A stretch of 64,000 nucleotides of DNA from Pseudomonadota bacterium (GTDB lineage: Bacteria > Pseudomonadota > Alphaproteobacteria > Rhizobiales > Xanthobacteraceae): assembly GCA_023423415.1 (NCBI GenBank), contig JAFAFP010000100.1, forward strand, positions 1 to 64,000, written 5' to 3'. Each line of letters opens with the position of its first letter. Position 1 is the stretch's first letter. Position numbers and translations under genes: made by a program. Under the pieces are notes generated by a model, which saw nothing but the letters and a program-made list of their open reading frames with translations, was not told the origin of the DNA and searched no databases. Shown in pieces: positions 33,829 to 41,094 of this stretch.

Positions 33829-34218
33829 TTACCGCTGTAAACTCTGCAGCGTCTCCGCATTCGGGCAGTAATCTTTGAAACTCCGAACCGCGCGGCCGTG
33901 ACCGATTTCGTCGGCGCAATGGACTTTTGCGGTGCAGCCGCCGCAAGTCCGCTCGAGGTCGCGCATCGTCTTCGCCGGGACATTGCGTTCATCGACGCCG
34001 GTCTGTGCCAGCATATGGCTGAGAAGTTCGGTCGAGCCGGGTTCGCGGCCGACCAGCCAGCGCAGATCCTCGGGCCGGCCGCGCACATGCGCACGCAGAC
34101 GCTCGATCTCCTCGCCGCGGGCTTTCTCGAGGAATGCGAGGTCGCGCTCATCGACGCTGGGCTTCAGCCAGTCGATGAGCCTGCCAATCATGGGCCACTG
34201 TGCGCGAACGGATGTCAT
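33829..34218 (-). CDS. DUF6455-like cysteine-rich small protein
   Basis: 129 residues. The C-terminal part has a Cys pattern TMRDLERTCGGCTAKVHC, then SFKDYCPNAETLQSL, i.e. CxxCx4C plus a distal C, which fits the DUF6455 family found in alphaproteobacteria and could bind a metal or cluster. The N-terminal half is helical and charged. The ATG at 34218 follows a GGAGGGA sequence. Function is unknown. Confidence 0.72.
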   Translation of the reverse strand: MTSVRAQWPMIGRLIDWLKPSVDERDLAFLEKARGEEIERLRAHVRGRPEDLRWLVGREPGSTELLSHMLAQTGVDERNVPAKTMRDLERTCGGCTAKVHCADEIGHGRAVRSFKDYCPNAETLQSLQR

Positions 34219-34446
34219 GGGAATCCCTCCCGATTGTGTCGGAAGGCAGCCTGACACGGCCTGAGAGAACGGCGTTGATCCGGATCAACCGCGCGAGCGC
34301 GACGGCCAAAAAAGTGTAGGGTAAGGTAAGGCGCACTCGGATCGGCGCTTCGCTCCGTCCGAACACAAGCTCCGTGCCGTGCCCGCCACCGCGCCATTGC
34401 AGTATGATGGTGGGCTTTGCGGACCCTACGTACACAAGGACCATCC

Positions 34447-34833
34447 ATGCCGCACTACACTGCGATCGTCACCCTGCTGGCCGTGGCTCTTTACTTCTTC
34501 GTCGCCACGCGCGTTGCCGCCGCTCATGTCAAGTTCGGCGTCAAGCTGCCGTCGATGTCCGGCCATGCCGATTTCGAGCGCATCTACCGCGTGCAGATGA
34601 ACACGCTGGAATGGATGCCGATCTTCCTGCCGCTGCTCTGGCTCTCCGCGATCTATTTCAGCGACGCTGCCTCGGCCCTTGTCGGGCTCGTCTGGATCGC
34701 GGGACGCATCCTGTATTTCCGCGGTTATCGCCAGGCGGTGGAAAAGCGTCTGCCGGGCTTCCTCATCCAGACAATGGCATGTGTGTTGCTGTTCATCGGC
34801 GCGGTGGCCGGTTTGGTGATGGAAGTTCTGTAA
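34447..34833 (+). CDS. MAPEG-family membrane protein
   Basis: 128 residues with four hydrophobic helices and the MAPEG signatures ADFERIYRVQMNTLEWMPIFLPLLW and RILYFRGYRQAVEKR. The family includes microsomal glutathione transferases and leukotriene synthases; bacterial members are probably glutathione-dependent detoxifying enzymes of the inner membrane. The ATG at 34447 gives normal length. It lies between the intact FKBP gene and its decayed copy. Confidence 0.9.
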   Translation: MPHYTAIVTLLAVALYFFVATRVAAAHVKFGVKLPSMSGHADFERIYRVQMNTLEWMPIFLPLLWLSAIYFSDAASALVGLVWIAGRILYFRGYRQAVEKRLPGFLIQTMACVLLFIGAVAGLVMEVL

Positions 34834-34878
34834 GTATAAAACTTGCCCCTCGCCAGGCGCCCGTCCGTTTTGTAGGAC

Positions 34879-35046
34879 GTGATTGAGGAGGCTTTGGAAA
34901 GGCTGGGCGAGGCCGTTGCGACGCTAAAGGTCGGCGACAAGCGCACGCTCGTGATCCCGCCGCAGCTCGGTTATGGCGAGCGCGGCGCCGTCATCCCGCC
35001 GAACGCGACGCTGATCTTCGATGTGGAGTTACTCGGAGTGAAGTAG
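34879..35046 (+). pseudogene. Decayed copy of the FKBP gene 3' half
   Basis: The last ~45 codons read [40 protein letters not shown] and stop, almost identical to the intact FKBP gene ending at 33630 but lacking two residues (GG). Further upstream the DNA still matches (AAAGGCTGGGCGAGG against AAGGGCTGGGACGAGG) with a 1-base deletion, and homology stops near GTGATT. The first half of the gene is absent. With the repeat at 35070 it fills most of the 408-base gap before the HEPN gene; the rest (34834-34878, 35133-35241) shows nothing I recognise. Confidence 0.85.
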
Positions 35047-35069
35047 GAAACATCGACCTTATGCCGTTC

Positions 35070-35132
35070 GTCCCCGCGAAAGCGGGGACCCAGGGCTCAA
35101 TGAGTAACTCTCGTTTTTGTTCTGGATTCCCG
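35070..35132. repeat. Extragenic palindromic repeat, copy 2 (right arm truncated)
   Basis: GTCCCCGCGAAAGCGGGGACCCAG and TCTGGATTCCCG match the element at 24072-24152, but the sequence after CCCG is different (TTGGAGTCTG instead of the CTTTCGCGGGAAT arm). The second hairpin is therefore broken at about 35132, roughly 110 bp before the AT-rich HEPN-DUF262 module. Confidence 0.75.
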
Positions 35133-35241
35133 TTGGAGTCTGTGCCTCGGTCCGGCGAATCCGCCCCGAAGTGCGGGAGGCGAGCGGGGGCAACAAAAAG
35201 CCTATGTTTCGCTAGATGTCGTCAGTGGTTCATTTTTTTAT

Positions 35242-35700
35242 TTAGTCAACGAAACACTTGTCAATTGCGATTAGAATTTTATCTGCGGCGTCAATCCCTT
35301 GCACGATTTCCCCAAGATCGATAGTTGCGCCTTGCTTGTGACCAACATTGTGTCGTGCACGGATAATATTTGAATAAAACGAAACATCGTTTGAAGCCAC
35401 TGCTTGGTTAAATTGGCTCTTGAATCCTTCATCCATCAGGCCGAGAATTTTGGCGATGTCGGATTTTGGTGTTCGGCTAATGATATTGTCCATGTTAGCG
35501 GACAAAAAATGACCGATGCGCGAGTCTGTGAAGCGCTTTAGATGCTGTGTTATTATTTCAGATATTCTTTCTTCAGTCTCTGCATAAAAAATAACCGCAA
35601 GATATTGCGCTAAACAGCTTTCGATGAATCTATCGGGTTTTTCATTCGCGACGTGGTCGCGAATGAAATTGTATGCTGCTCTGGTGCGACTAAGGTGCAT
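35242..35700 (-). CDS. HEPN-domain protein (RiboL-PSP/MAE_28990-like predicted RNase)
   Basis: 152 residues, all-helical in appearance. The C-terminal half carries the HEPN active-site motif Rx4H, Arg116 to His121, within IIRARHNVGHKQG; a conserved polar position (SFYSNIIRARHN) precedes it as in RiboL-PSP-type HEPN proteins. HEPN proteins of this kind are metal-independent endoRNases in toxin and phage-defence systems. The gene overlaps the end of the DUF262 gene by 11 bp, so the two are coupled. It is AT-rich compared with the flanking chromosome. Function as an RNase is inferred from the motif. Confidence 0.8.
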   Translation of the reverse strand: MHLSRTRAAYNFIRDHVANEKPDRFIESCLAQYLAVIFYAETEERISEIITQHLKRFTDSRIGHFLSANMDNIISRTPKSDIAKILGLMDEGFKSQFNQAVASNDVSFYSNIIRARHNVGHKQGATIDLGEIVQGIDAADKILIAIDKCFVD

Positions 35701-36772
35701 TTGTTGCGAGTGCGGAAATCGCGATGCTAATTCTTTTTGTTAGTACGCTTTCATCGCTGGTATCATACGAAACTGCATCCATGAATTCGTCATTTCTTAT
35801 CAGCTTGTCGTAACGGCTCTTTAAAAAGAGATTTTTTTGAGGTTGTCTCATGAGCGCAACAAAGGTCGCATCTAGTGCGCTGTAGTTAAGGCGGCCTCGG
35901 AGGTGAAAGGGCTTATTGCCTAGCGCGGTGTGTACTTCTAGAATTTTTTTTCTTGTCAAGTTGACCGCTTTTTCTTGTTCAGTGAAATTGTTGTTCGTTT
36001 CTTGGATTTTAAAGTCAAGCGCGCATGAATTCAAAAAACCCTTCATGGGTTTTTCGTAGTTTTCAAAGTCGCGATATAGAGCAATTACGCGCAGTAGAAG
36101 CTCAATATCCTTCAGGCGTTTATCTGCCTTTGGTAGCCCAATGATGGCGCGCCATTCCTTCAGTTCGTTTAGATCTTTGAGTTGAGATAAAAACTTGCTT
36201 TCGTAGACGCATTGACGGACTTCCATAGCATTTAAGCGTACTCCGCCTGTATTTAGGCGTTCAAAGATGTGATATATGCTCGAATGGTCTTTTGGATTTG
36301 TTTGCTGAATTACAATCGCTCGAAGCACGGCAGTCTCTAGCGCAAATTTTTCGCTTTCTGTAAGTTCATCTATAGTCTTTCCTGCCCAGCGCGAATCGAC
36401 GTTTTTGAGTCGAAATTTAGATTCGCCAGTTGTTCCGCTTTGAAAATCAACGATACTGCGAATTCGTTGATGACCATCGATAATCCAGAAACTCTTTGTC
36501 GAGGCGGGCTTGTACAGAAACACGGGCGGTACAGGCAGCCCAAGCAAAAACGATTCTATTAGTTTACTGGCGCGTGTTTGGTCCCAAACATAATGGCGCT
36601 GAAAGCTTGGGACATATAGTTGTTCATTTTTCCACTGGTCAAAATAACCCTTGAGAGTCGTATCTGCTGGATACGAAAAAATTTCGTAGGCAGGCGCAGG
36701 AAGCGCCTCCTCTTCCTCCGGCTGTTCAGTGAGCTCATAGTCGAGGTCTTCAGGGTCAATTTTATCGGCCAC
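35690..36772 (-). CDS. DUF262 protein (ParB-like/GmrS-like NTPase domain) without a DUF1524 nuclease half
   Basis: 360 residues. The DUF262 core is clear: VPSFQRHYVWD (57-64 region), the DGQQR-type motif as DGHQR (99-103, IIDGHQRIRSI), and IFERLNTGGVRLNAMEVRQ (169-186). In GmrSD and SspE this domain senses modified DNA and hydrolyses NTP, and is fused or paired with a DUF1524 HNH nuclease. No HNH is present here; the gene instead overlaps a HEPN RNase-like gene. The start is GTG with AAAGGA upstream. A 20-residue acidic stretch (LTEQPEEEEALP) precedes the core. The role as a sensor controlling the HEPN protein is inference. Confidence 0.85.
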   Translation of the reverse strand: MADKIDPEDLDYELTEQPEEEEALPAPAYEIFSYPADTTLKGYFDQWKNEQLYVPSFQRHYVWDQTRASKLIESFLLGLPVPPVFLYKPASTKSFWIIDGHQRIRSIVDFQSGTTGESKFRLKNVDSRWAGKTIDELTESEKFALETAVLRAIVIQQTNPKDHSSIYHIFERLNTGGVRLNAMEVRQCVYESKFLSQLKDLNELKEWRAIIGLPKADKRLKDIELLLRVIALYRDFENYEKPMKGFLNSCALDFKIQETNNNFTEQEKAVNLTRKKILEVHTALGNKPFHLRGRLNYSALDATFVALMRQPQKNLFLKSRYDKLIRNDEFMDAVSYDTSDESVLTKRISIAISALATNAP

Positions 36773-36887
36773 GGAGGAATCCTTTGCAGAACTGTCCGTG
36801 AGTGAATATCACAGCAGCTGGATACATTTTGGGGAATTAGTGAGATCGGCAGTGAGGTGATGCGATAAGCAAACTGCTTTCGTCAAA

Positions 36888-37067
36888 TCATTTTGGGACG
36901 CTGAAAATTGCCAGACGTTTTTTTGAGTCGATGTTGATCGTATGAAGTAAAGTGCCGACAAAGACTCTTTTTCTTCCTTTTGTTGTAACAAGTCGCCAGC
37001 CATTTCCTCCAGTCATACGTTCCCCCTTTTTTGCTTTTTTTCCTTTTACGATTATGCCGTCGGCCAT
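36888..37067 (-). CDS. Small basic protein upstream of the DUF262-HEPN pair
   Basis: 59 residues (MADGIIVKGKKAKKGERMTG at the start, ending LAIFSVPK), very basic, with GAGAAAAACG just ahead of the ATG. It is on the same strand and 115 bp upstream of the DUF262 gene, in the same AT-rich block. I do not recognise a family. It could be a third component of the module (a small regulator or inhibitor) or chance; the ribosome-binding site and the module-like base composition argue mildly for a real gene. Confidence 0.45.
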   Translation of the reverse strand: MADGIIVKGKKAKKGERMTGGNGWRLVTTKGRKRVFVGTLLHTINIDSKKRLAIFSVPK

Positions 37068-37155
37068 CGTTTTTCTCCCAAACCCGAAAGAGAATGGTAT
37101 CTCTATCCTGGCGCGCAACGCAAGGTAGTGGCGTGAGGGTCGGCAGTAAATCGCC

Positions 37156-37254
37156 TTGACAATATTCCTATAAGTATATAATCCTAATCCCGCTCGCCCC
37201 AAGCGAGGGCCGTTCTGCAGGACGGGCCGAACGGGAGGTGAGTGCGGCGCCTGC
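37156..37254 (+). repeat. ~97-bp repeat, copy B, heading a ~475-bp repeat-like region
   Basis: Starts TTGACAATATTCCTATAAG and contains CTCGCCCCAAGCGAG, CGTTCTGCAGGACG and GAGTGCGGCGCCTGCGGG, as in copy A at 31220-31318. It opens the 628-base gap before the membrane protein gene at 37696. The rest of the gap up to about 37560 is GC-rich, has no supported gene and looks like a longer version of the same repeat family. Confidence 0.85.
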
Positions 37255-37545
37255 GGGTTCGGCTTCGTCGGCCGGGCACTCGGGCGGTGCCGGGGCTCCG
37301 CCCGGGACCACTAAGAGTCCCTGCCAGGAGCTGGCTGACGCTTTGCGCTCCTGCCGGAGCGCAAAGATGCGAAGCGCGGCCCGGCACCGCATAAACGTCG
37401 CGGTGGAGCGCTGGAAGGCGGGATGTCCTTCGCATAAGGACATCGACGCCGGAGCATGCGGGCGGATGCCATTCGCGTTCGTTTCGTCTGCGAGGCGTAA
37501 CGAGAGACACGGCGCCTTCCGGCGCTCCACGCCCTCGCACCCGCG

Positions 37546-37631
37546 TATTGGATGTTTCCAATATGCGTTCAAAAAACATGCCCGATGTATCGGACATGTG
37601 CGCGGAAGCATGTCGGATGTTTCCGACATGC
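37546..37631. repeat. Three regularly spaced palindromes
   Basis: Three inverted repeats follow one another: 37546-37563 (TATTGGA, loop TGTT), 37576-37599 (ACATGCCCGAT, loop GT, one mismatch) and 37608-37631 (GCATGTCGGA, loop TGTT). Centres are about 33 and 32 bp apart, three helical turns. Cores are similar (GGATGTTTCC twice, CGATGTATCG once). They lie 3' of the reverse-strand membrane protein gene, at the edge of the repeat region. Confidence 0.6.
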
Positions 37632-37695
37632 GAGCAGATGGCTGTTTGACATTCGAACGTCTGCGGATGAGCGGCGCATGCTTAAGCAGCAGCGA

Positions 37696-38322
37696 TCATG
37701 CCAACATCAATTGCAGCAATCCCGTCGCGGCGAGCGCAACGGTCCACAGGAGATCGACGTTGATCCAGCCGCTGCGCAGGATGGCGAGGCCGACCCATTG
37801 ATAGACAGCGATGGCGATGACGGCGATCACGCAGAGCATCGCGCCGGTGTGAACGAGAATCCCAGCCAGCGCGAGCGTGAGCGAGCCGGTGAGGCTATCG
37901 AGCGGATTGCCCGAGATACAGAGCGGGATCAGCGCCGGCAGGATCATCAGTCCCGCGCCGTGTGCCGTCGCCATCAGGAACGACCAGATCGCAAGCCCCG
38001 CGAGCGAAACCTGCATGCCGAAGCGCACGCGATGACGCCGGCCATAGACGGCGTGATAGAACGCAGCGCCGATCAGCGCGATCCCGCTCGCAACATAGAG
38101 CGTCCGGGTCTCGACCAGCATTCCGGCTGCGATCGCGCCCGCGGCCACCATTGCGATCGACACGGCATGGCCGAGTGCGATCGGCGGCAGCGCGGCCAGC
38201 ACGGCGTTGAGGCTCTTGCGGTGCATGCCGAGCGCCACCGCGAACAGCCAGCCCATCGCGGGATTGAGACCGTGAAACGCGCCGAGCCCGGCCAGCAGCA
38301 GCCAGGGCCAGATCGCTTGCAT
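37696..38322 (-). CDS. Six-helix membrane protein next to the SBP56 gene
   Basis: 208 residues with about six hydrophobic helices. The start LLLAGLGAFHGLNPAMGWLFAVALG has an H-x-x-x-P-x-G-W motif reminiscent of NicO/HupE-like or SafE-like exporters, but I cannot place it in a named family. The gene lies 24 bp downstream of the SBP56 gene on the same strand, so the two are probably one operon; a linked role in sulfur or metal handling would be inference. Confidence 0.7.
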   Translation of the reverse strand: MQAIWPWLLLAGLGAFHGLNPAMGWLFAVALGMHRKSLNAVLAALPPIALGHAVSIAMVAAGAIAAGMLVETRTLYVASGIALIGAAFYHAVYGRRHRVRFGMQVSLAGLAIWSFLMATAHGAGLMILPALIPLCISGNPLDSLTGSLTLALAGILVHTGAMLCVIAVIAIAVYQWVGLAILRSGWINVDLLWTVALAATGLLQLMLA

Positions 38323-38346
38323 CGCGCACTCCGCGGCTGGAGTGGA

Positions 38347-39741
38347 TTACGGATAGCAGTAAGAGTCCGACGAGCAATCGCCGCCTTGCAGCCGCACCTG
38401 ATGCGGCCGATGAGATTTCGGCCACTGCACGAAGAACTTCTCGTCAAACGCCATGCCACCGGTGGGATCGACATCGACCTTCGCCATCCAGCCTTCGATG
38501 CCGTCAGGATAGAATTGCTCGTCGATCGCGCCGTACAGCGAGTTGGTGAAATACACGCGGCGACCGTCGCGGCTGATTTCCACCATCTGCGGTCCGCCGT
38601 TGAGGCCGCCGTTCTTCGCTGCCGGATGATTGGTTTTCGTAACGATGCCGCCGATCTTCACCGTGCCGGTCTGCTTGGGCTTATGCGGATCGGATACATC
38701 GTATTGCAGCAGTTCGCCGGTGCCCCAGCAGGAAGCGTACAGGAACTTGTCATCCATCGAGAGATCGATGTCGGTCACCAGTGGCGGCACCGCGCCGAAA
38801 CCCTTGAGCATCGGCGGGAGCTGTTCGGGATCGGCAGGTTGTGCGGGAATATCGATGATCTTGGTGACGGCCCATTTGTTGCCGTCGCGGTGCCAGGTCC
38901 AGATCGACGACGACAGATCCTCGAGGCTGACGACGCAGTTGACGAAGCCGTAGGCCTTGGTCGGGTCGTGCGCGGGGCGCAGTTCGAACACAAGCTGATA
39001 CTTGTCGCCGAAATCGATGGTCTGCACATGGGTGCGCTTGTGCAGGTCCCAGAAATGCAGCCGGCGGCCGTATTTGGCACCCAGCAGGATTTCGGGAACC
39101 AGTCCGTTTTCGAATGTTTCCGGCGTGCCCCATTCGCTCGTCACCAGCGTGTCGTAGCCGAGGTGCCACCACGCATCATAGGCGAGCTGCTGCGGCCCGC
39201 GATCGATCTCCCAGCGGCCGAGCACGTCGAAGGTTTCGTGATCCATCAGGAAGATGCCGCCGGGCGCCCGGCCTTCCGCATTGCCGAGCGCCGCGACATA
39301 GATTCCCTCGGGTCCGCAATGCACGGTGTGGGGGCGGGTGTAGCCCGCGCGCTCGGCGACTTCTGCCGGCTCGATGATCCTGATCATTTCCGGCTTTTTC
39401 GGATTTTCTTTGGTGTCGAGAATATGGATGCGCGAGGATTTGAGGCCGGGCACGACCAGGTAGCGGCGCTCCATATGCGGATGCGGCGCGTTCGGACACA
39501 GCGACGACGAGCACGCATTCCAGCCGAAGTGATGGAGTTCGTCGCCGGTATTCGGCATCGCGACCGTGTTAATGATGGTGGAATAGGTGTCCGACTTGGG
39601 ATCGAGATCGACGACCGCGAGTGCGTCCGGAGTCTGACTGGACGGATCGAACGCCGCCACGTAACCCAGCGTTTCGGCCGGCGCTTTCATGGCCATGTTG
39701 GGCGAGGGGTAGAATGTCGGGTCGGGTCTCCATGTCGGCAT
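38347..39741 (-). CDS. Selenium-binding protein SBP56 family, probable methanethiol oxidase
   Basis: 464 residues with the SBP56 beta-propeller hallmarks: DELHHFGWNACSSSLC, RPHTVHCGPEGIYVAALGN, TSEWGTPETFENGL, DIDLSMDDKFLYASCWGTGEL and HRPHQVRLQGGDCSSDSYC. Bacterial MtoX of this family is a copper enzyme oxidising methanethiol to formaldehyde, H2S and peroxide. Unlike periplasmic MtoX, no signal peptide is seen from the ATG at 39741 (which follows GGAGCG), so it may be cytoplasmic or use another substrate. MauG and SCO copper-chaperone genes, often found with mtoX, are not present nearby. Confidence 0.88.
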   Translation of the reverse strand: MPTWRPDPTFYPSPNMAMKAPAETLGYVAAFDPSSQTPDALAVVDLDPKSDTYSTIINTVAMPNTGDELHHFGWNACSSSLCPNAPHPHMERRYLVVPGLKSSRIHILDTKENPKKPEMIRIIEPAEVAERAGYTRPHTVHCGPEGIYVAALGNAEGRAPGGIFLMDHETFDVLGRWEIDRGPQQLAYDAWWHLGYDTLVTSEWGTPETFENGLVPEILLGAKYGRRLHFWDLHKRTHVQTIDFGDKYQLVFELRPAHDPTKAYGFVNCVVSLEDLSSSIWTWHRDGNKWAVTKIIDIPAQPADPEQLPPMLKGFGAVPPLVTDIDLSMDDKFLYASCWGTGELLQYDVSDPHKPKQTGTVKIGGIVTKTNHPAAKNGGLNGGPQMVEISRDGRRVYFTNSLYGAIDEQFYPDGIEGWMAKVDVDPTGGMAFDEKFFVQWPKSHRPHQVRLQGGDCSSDSYCYP

Positions 39742-40013
39742 GACACGCTCCTTGAACTGGAGTTGTCCCAAGTCATCGCAAAAAGAGACGCAAGGAGGAC
39801 GATTGGGTCACCTGTGCTTATCGAAGGAGAGCACTCGGAAGTCTCTGCGGACAGGCCAGCGGCCTGCGCGACCTGTAGCCGAAGTGGATCGATGTATCCG
39901 GCGGTTGGCAAGCGATAGGTTGGAGGTGCCGGTAAACAGTATTTGAAATGCAACCGGACAATCCAAGCCTGCCCGGAGTTGGCTCCGGTTGTTCACGCGT
40001 GGCGTTGCAGGGC

Positions 40014-40349
40014 CTACATGCCCCAGTAGAGCGGCGGCGCGTAGGGCGGGGCGCGGTTGCCCCAATCGAAAGCGTCGCCATCGAGTTCGCACACGCCGGA
40101 TTGCATTTGCTCCAGCGTCATGTCCGCCTCATAGGCACCCCGGTCCGAATTGTATTTCAGCGCGGTCCATTGCAGCGGATAGTGGTGCGTATTGCTGAAT
40201 AGGAAGCCGCTGTGCCGCACGACCGCGTAAGCGACGGCACCGGTGGTCTTTTCCAGCATGAGCCGCTCGATGATACCTAGCTTTTCGCCGTCGCGGCCAT
40301 AGACCGCACTGCCTTCCACGCGATCACTGGGAATCAGGGTGTGTGTCAT
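40014..40349 (-). CDS. PRC-barrel domain protein
   Basis: 111 residues. The PRC-barrel is seen in LIPSDRVEGSAVYGRDGEKLGIIERLMLEKTTGAVAYAVV, read in parts, followed by GFLFSNTHHYPLQWTALKYN. Stand-alone PRC-barrel proteins are common in Hyphomicrobiales and appear in stress-related gene sets; none has a well-defined role. A conserved short tail (FDWGNRAPPYAPPLYWGM) is present. It stands alone, with 272 bp upstream-side gap to the SBP56 gene holding nothing I recognise. Confidence 0.88.
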   Translation of the reverse strand: MTHTLIPSDRVEGSAVYGRDGEKLGIIERLMLEKTTGAVAYAVVRHSGFLFSNTHHYPLQWTALKYNSDRGAYEADMTLEQMQSGVCELDGDAFDWGNRAPPYAPPLYWGM

Positions 40350-40562
40350 GGCGTGTCCTCCTTGCGCTCAAGACTGATGCGCACGCGGCAAGCCCAGCAC
40401 TCAAATCTCGTGCTTGCCCGCGCAAGGACCCGAGCAGCATATGTGCGGCGCGATCGGTCCGCGCCCTATTGATGTTGAATTAAATCGCAACCGGGCAATG
40501 GGTTCCATGCCGCGACCTAACATCACGGCTCAAGCGAGGCACGGTATGGTTCGCGCGTTCTG

Positions 40563-40934
40563 TCAGCGCTTTGAATCGTCGGGCGTCGTCGGTTTGGCTT
40601 GTTCCGGTATCGGCTGCTGCGCCGGCCCGGTCTGCTGTTTTGAGGCCGGCTGCTTCGGCTCGGCGTTCTCGCCACCGGCGACATTGCCACCGGACTGCGG
40701 CTGTTCCGGTTGCGGCGCAGCGCCGGTGGTTTGCTGACCGCTTGGGCTCGTGGCAGCCGTGCTGCCGTCCTGCGTGGGCTGGTTGAGACCGTAGATCATC
40801 AGCCCAAGAATGACCGCGCAGGCGGCGGCGACCATTGTGATCCGCATCCAGTTGGCGCGCCCGGTGGATAATTTCAGTTGCGGGTCCGGCTGCAACTCGT
40901 CGGGCGTTGGCCGTCGGCGATTATCGTCGATCAT
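40563..40934 (-). CDS. Single-pass membrane protein with a Pro/Gln-rich tail, unknown function
   Basis: 123 residues: a charged start (MIDDNRRRPTPDELQPDPQL), one transmembrane helix (MRITMVAAACAVILGLMIYGL) and a low-complexity Gln/Pro/Ala tail presumably outside the membrane. The ATG at 40934 has GGAG at a suitable distance; another ATG is two codons upstream. Similar small proteins are common in Hyphomicrobiales without assigned function. Confidence 0.65.
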   Translation of the reverse strand: MIDDNRRRPTPDELQPDPQLKLSTGRANWMRITMVAAACAVILGLMIYGLNQPTQDGSTAATSPSGQQTTGAAPQPEQPQSGGNVAGGENAEPKQPASKQQTGPAQQPIPEQAKPTTPDDSKR

Positions 40935-41094
40935 GAACATGCTCTCCTTGTATCTTGTTGGCAACCGTTCGGCTGGCGTCTTGTTCCGCTTGCGGTTGCG
41001 TGACGCGGTGATCGACGGGACAGACTTGCGATTGATTCAACGCGAAGCGGATGTTTAGCTTGCGTCAGTGCCGCGCGCCGAACGGAGAAGTGTC

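Noticed and set aside
24072..35132. The two palindromic repeats as a CRISPR array or IS ends
   Set aside because: There are only two copies 11 kb apart, no spacers, no transposase gene and no target duplications.
37255..37695. Reverse-strand frames in the GC-rich region 5' of the SBP56 operon as genes
   Set aside because: They run through a repeat of a kind that is scattered in such genomes and have no domain; treated as repeat sequence.
37552..39918. 788-codon + strand frame opposite the SBP56 and membrane protein genes
   Set aside because: Composition is Arg/His-rich without motifs; it is the complement of well-supported reverse-strand genes.
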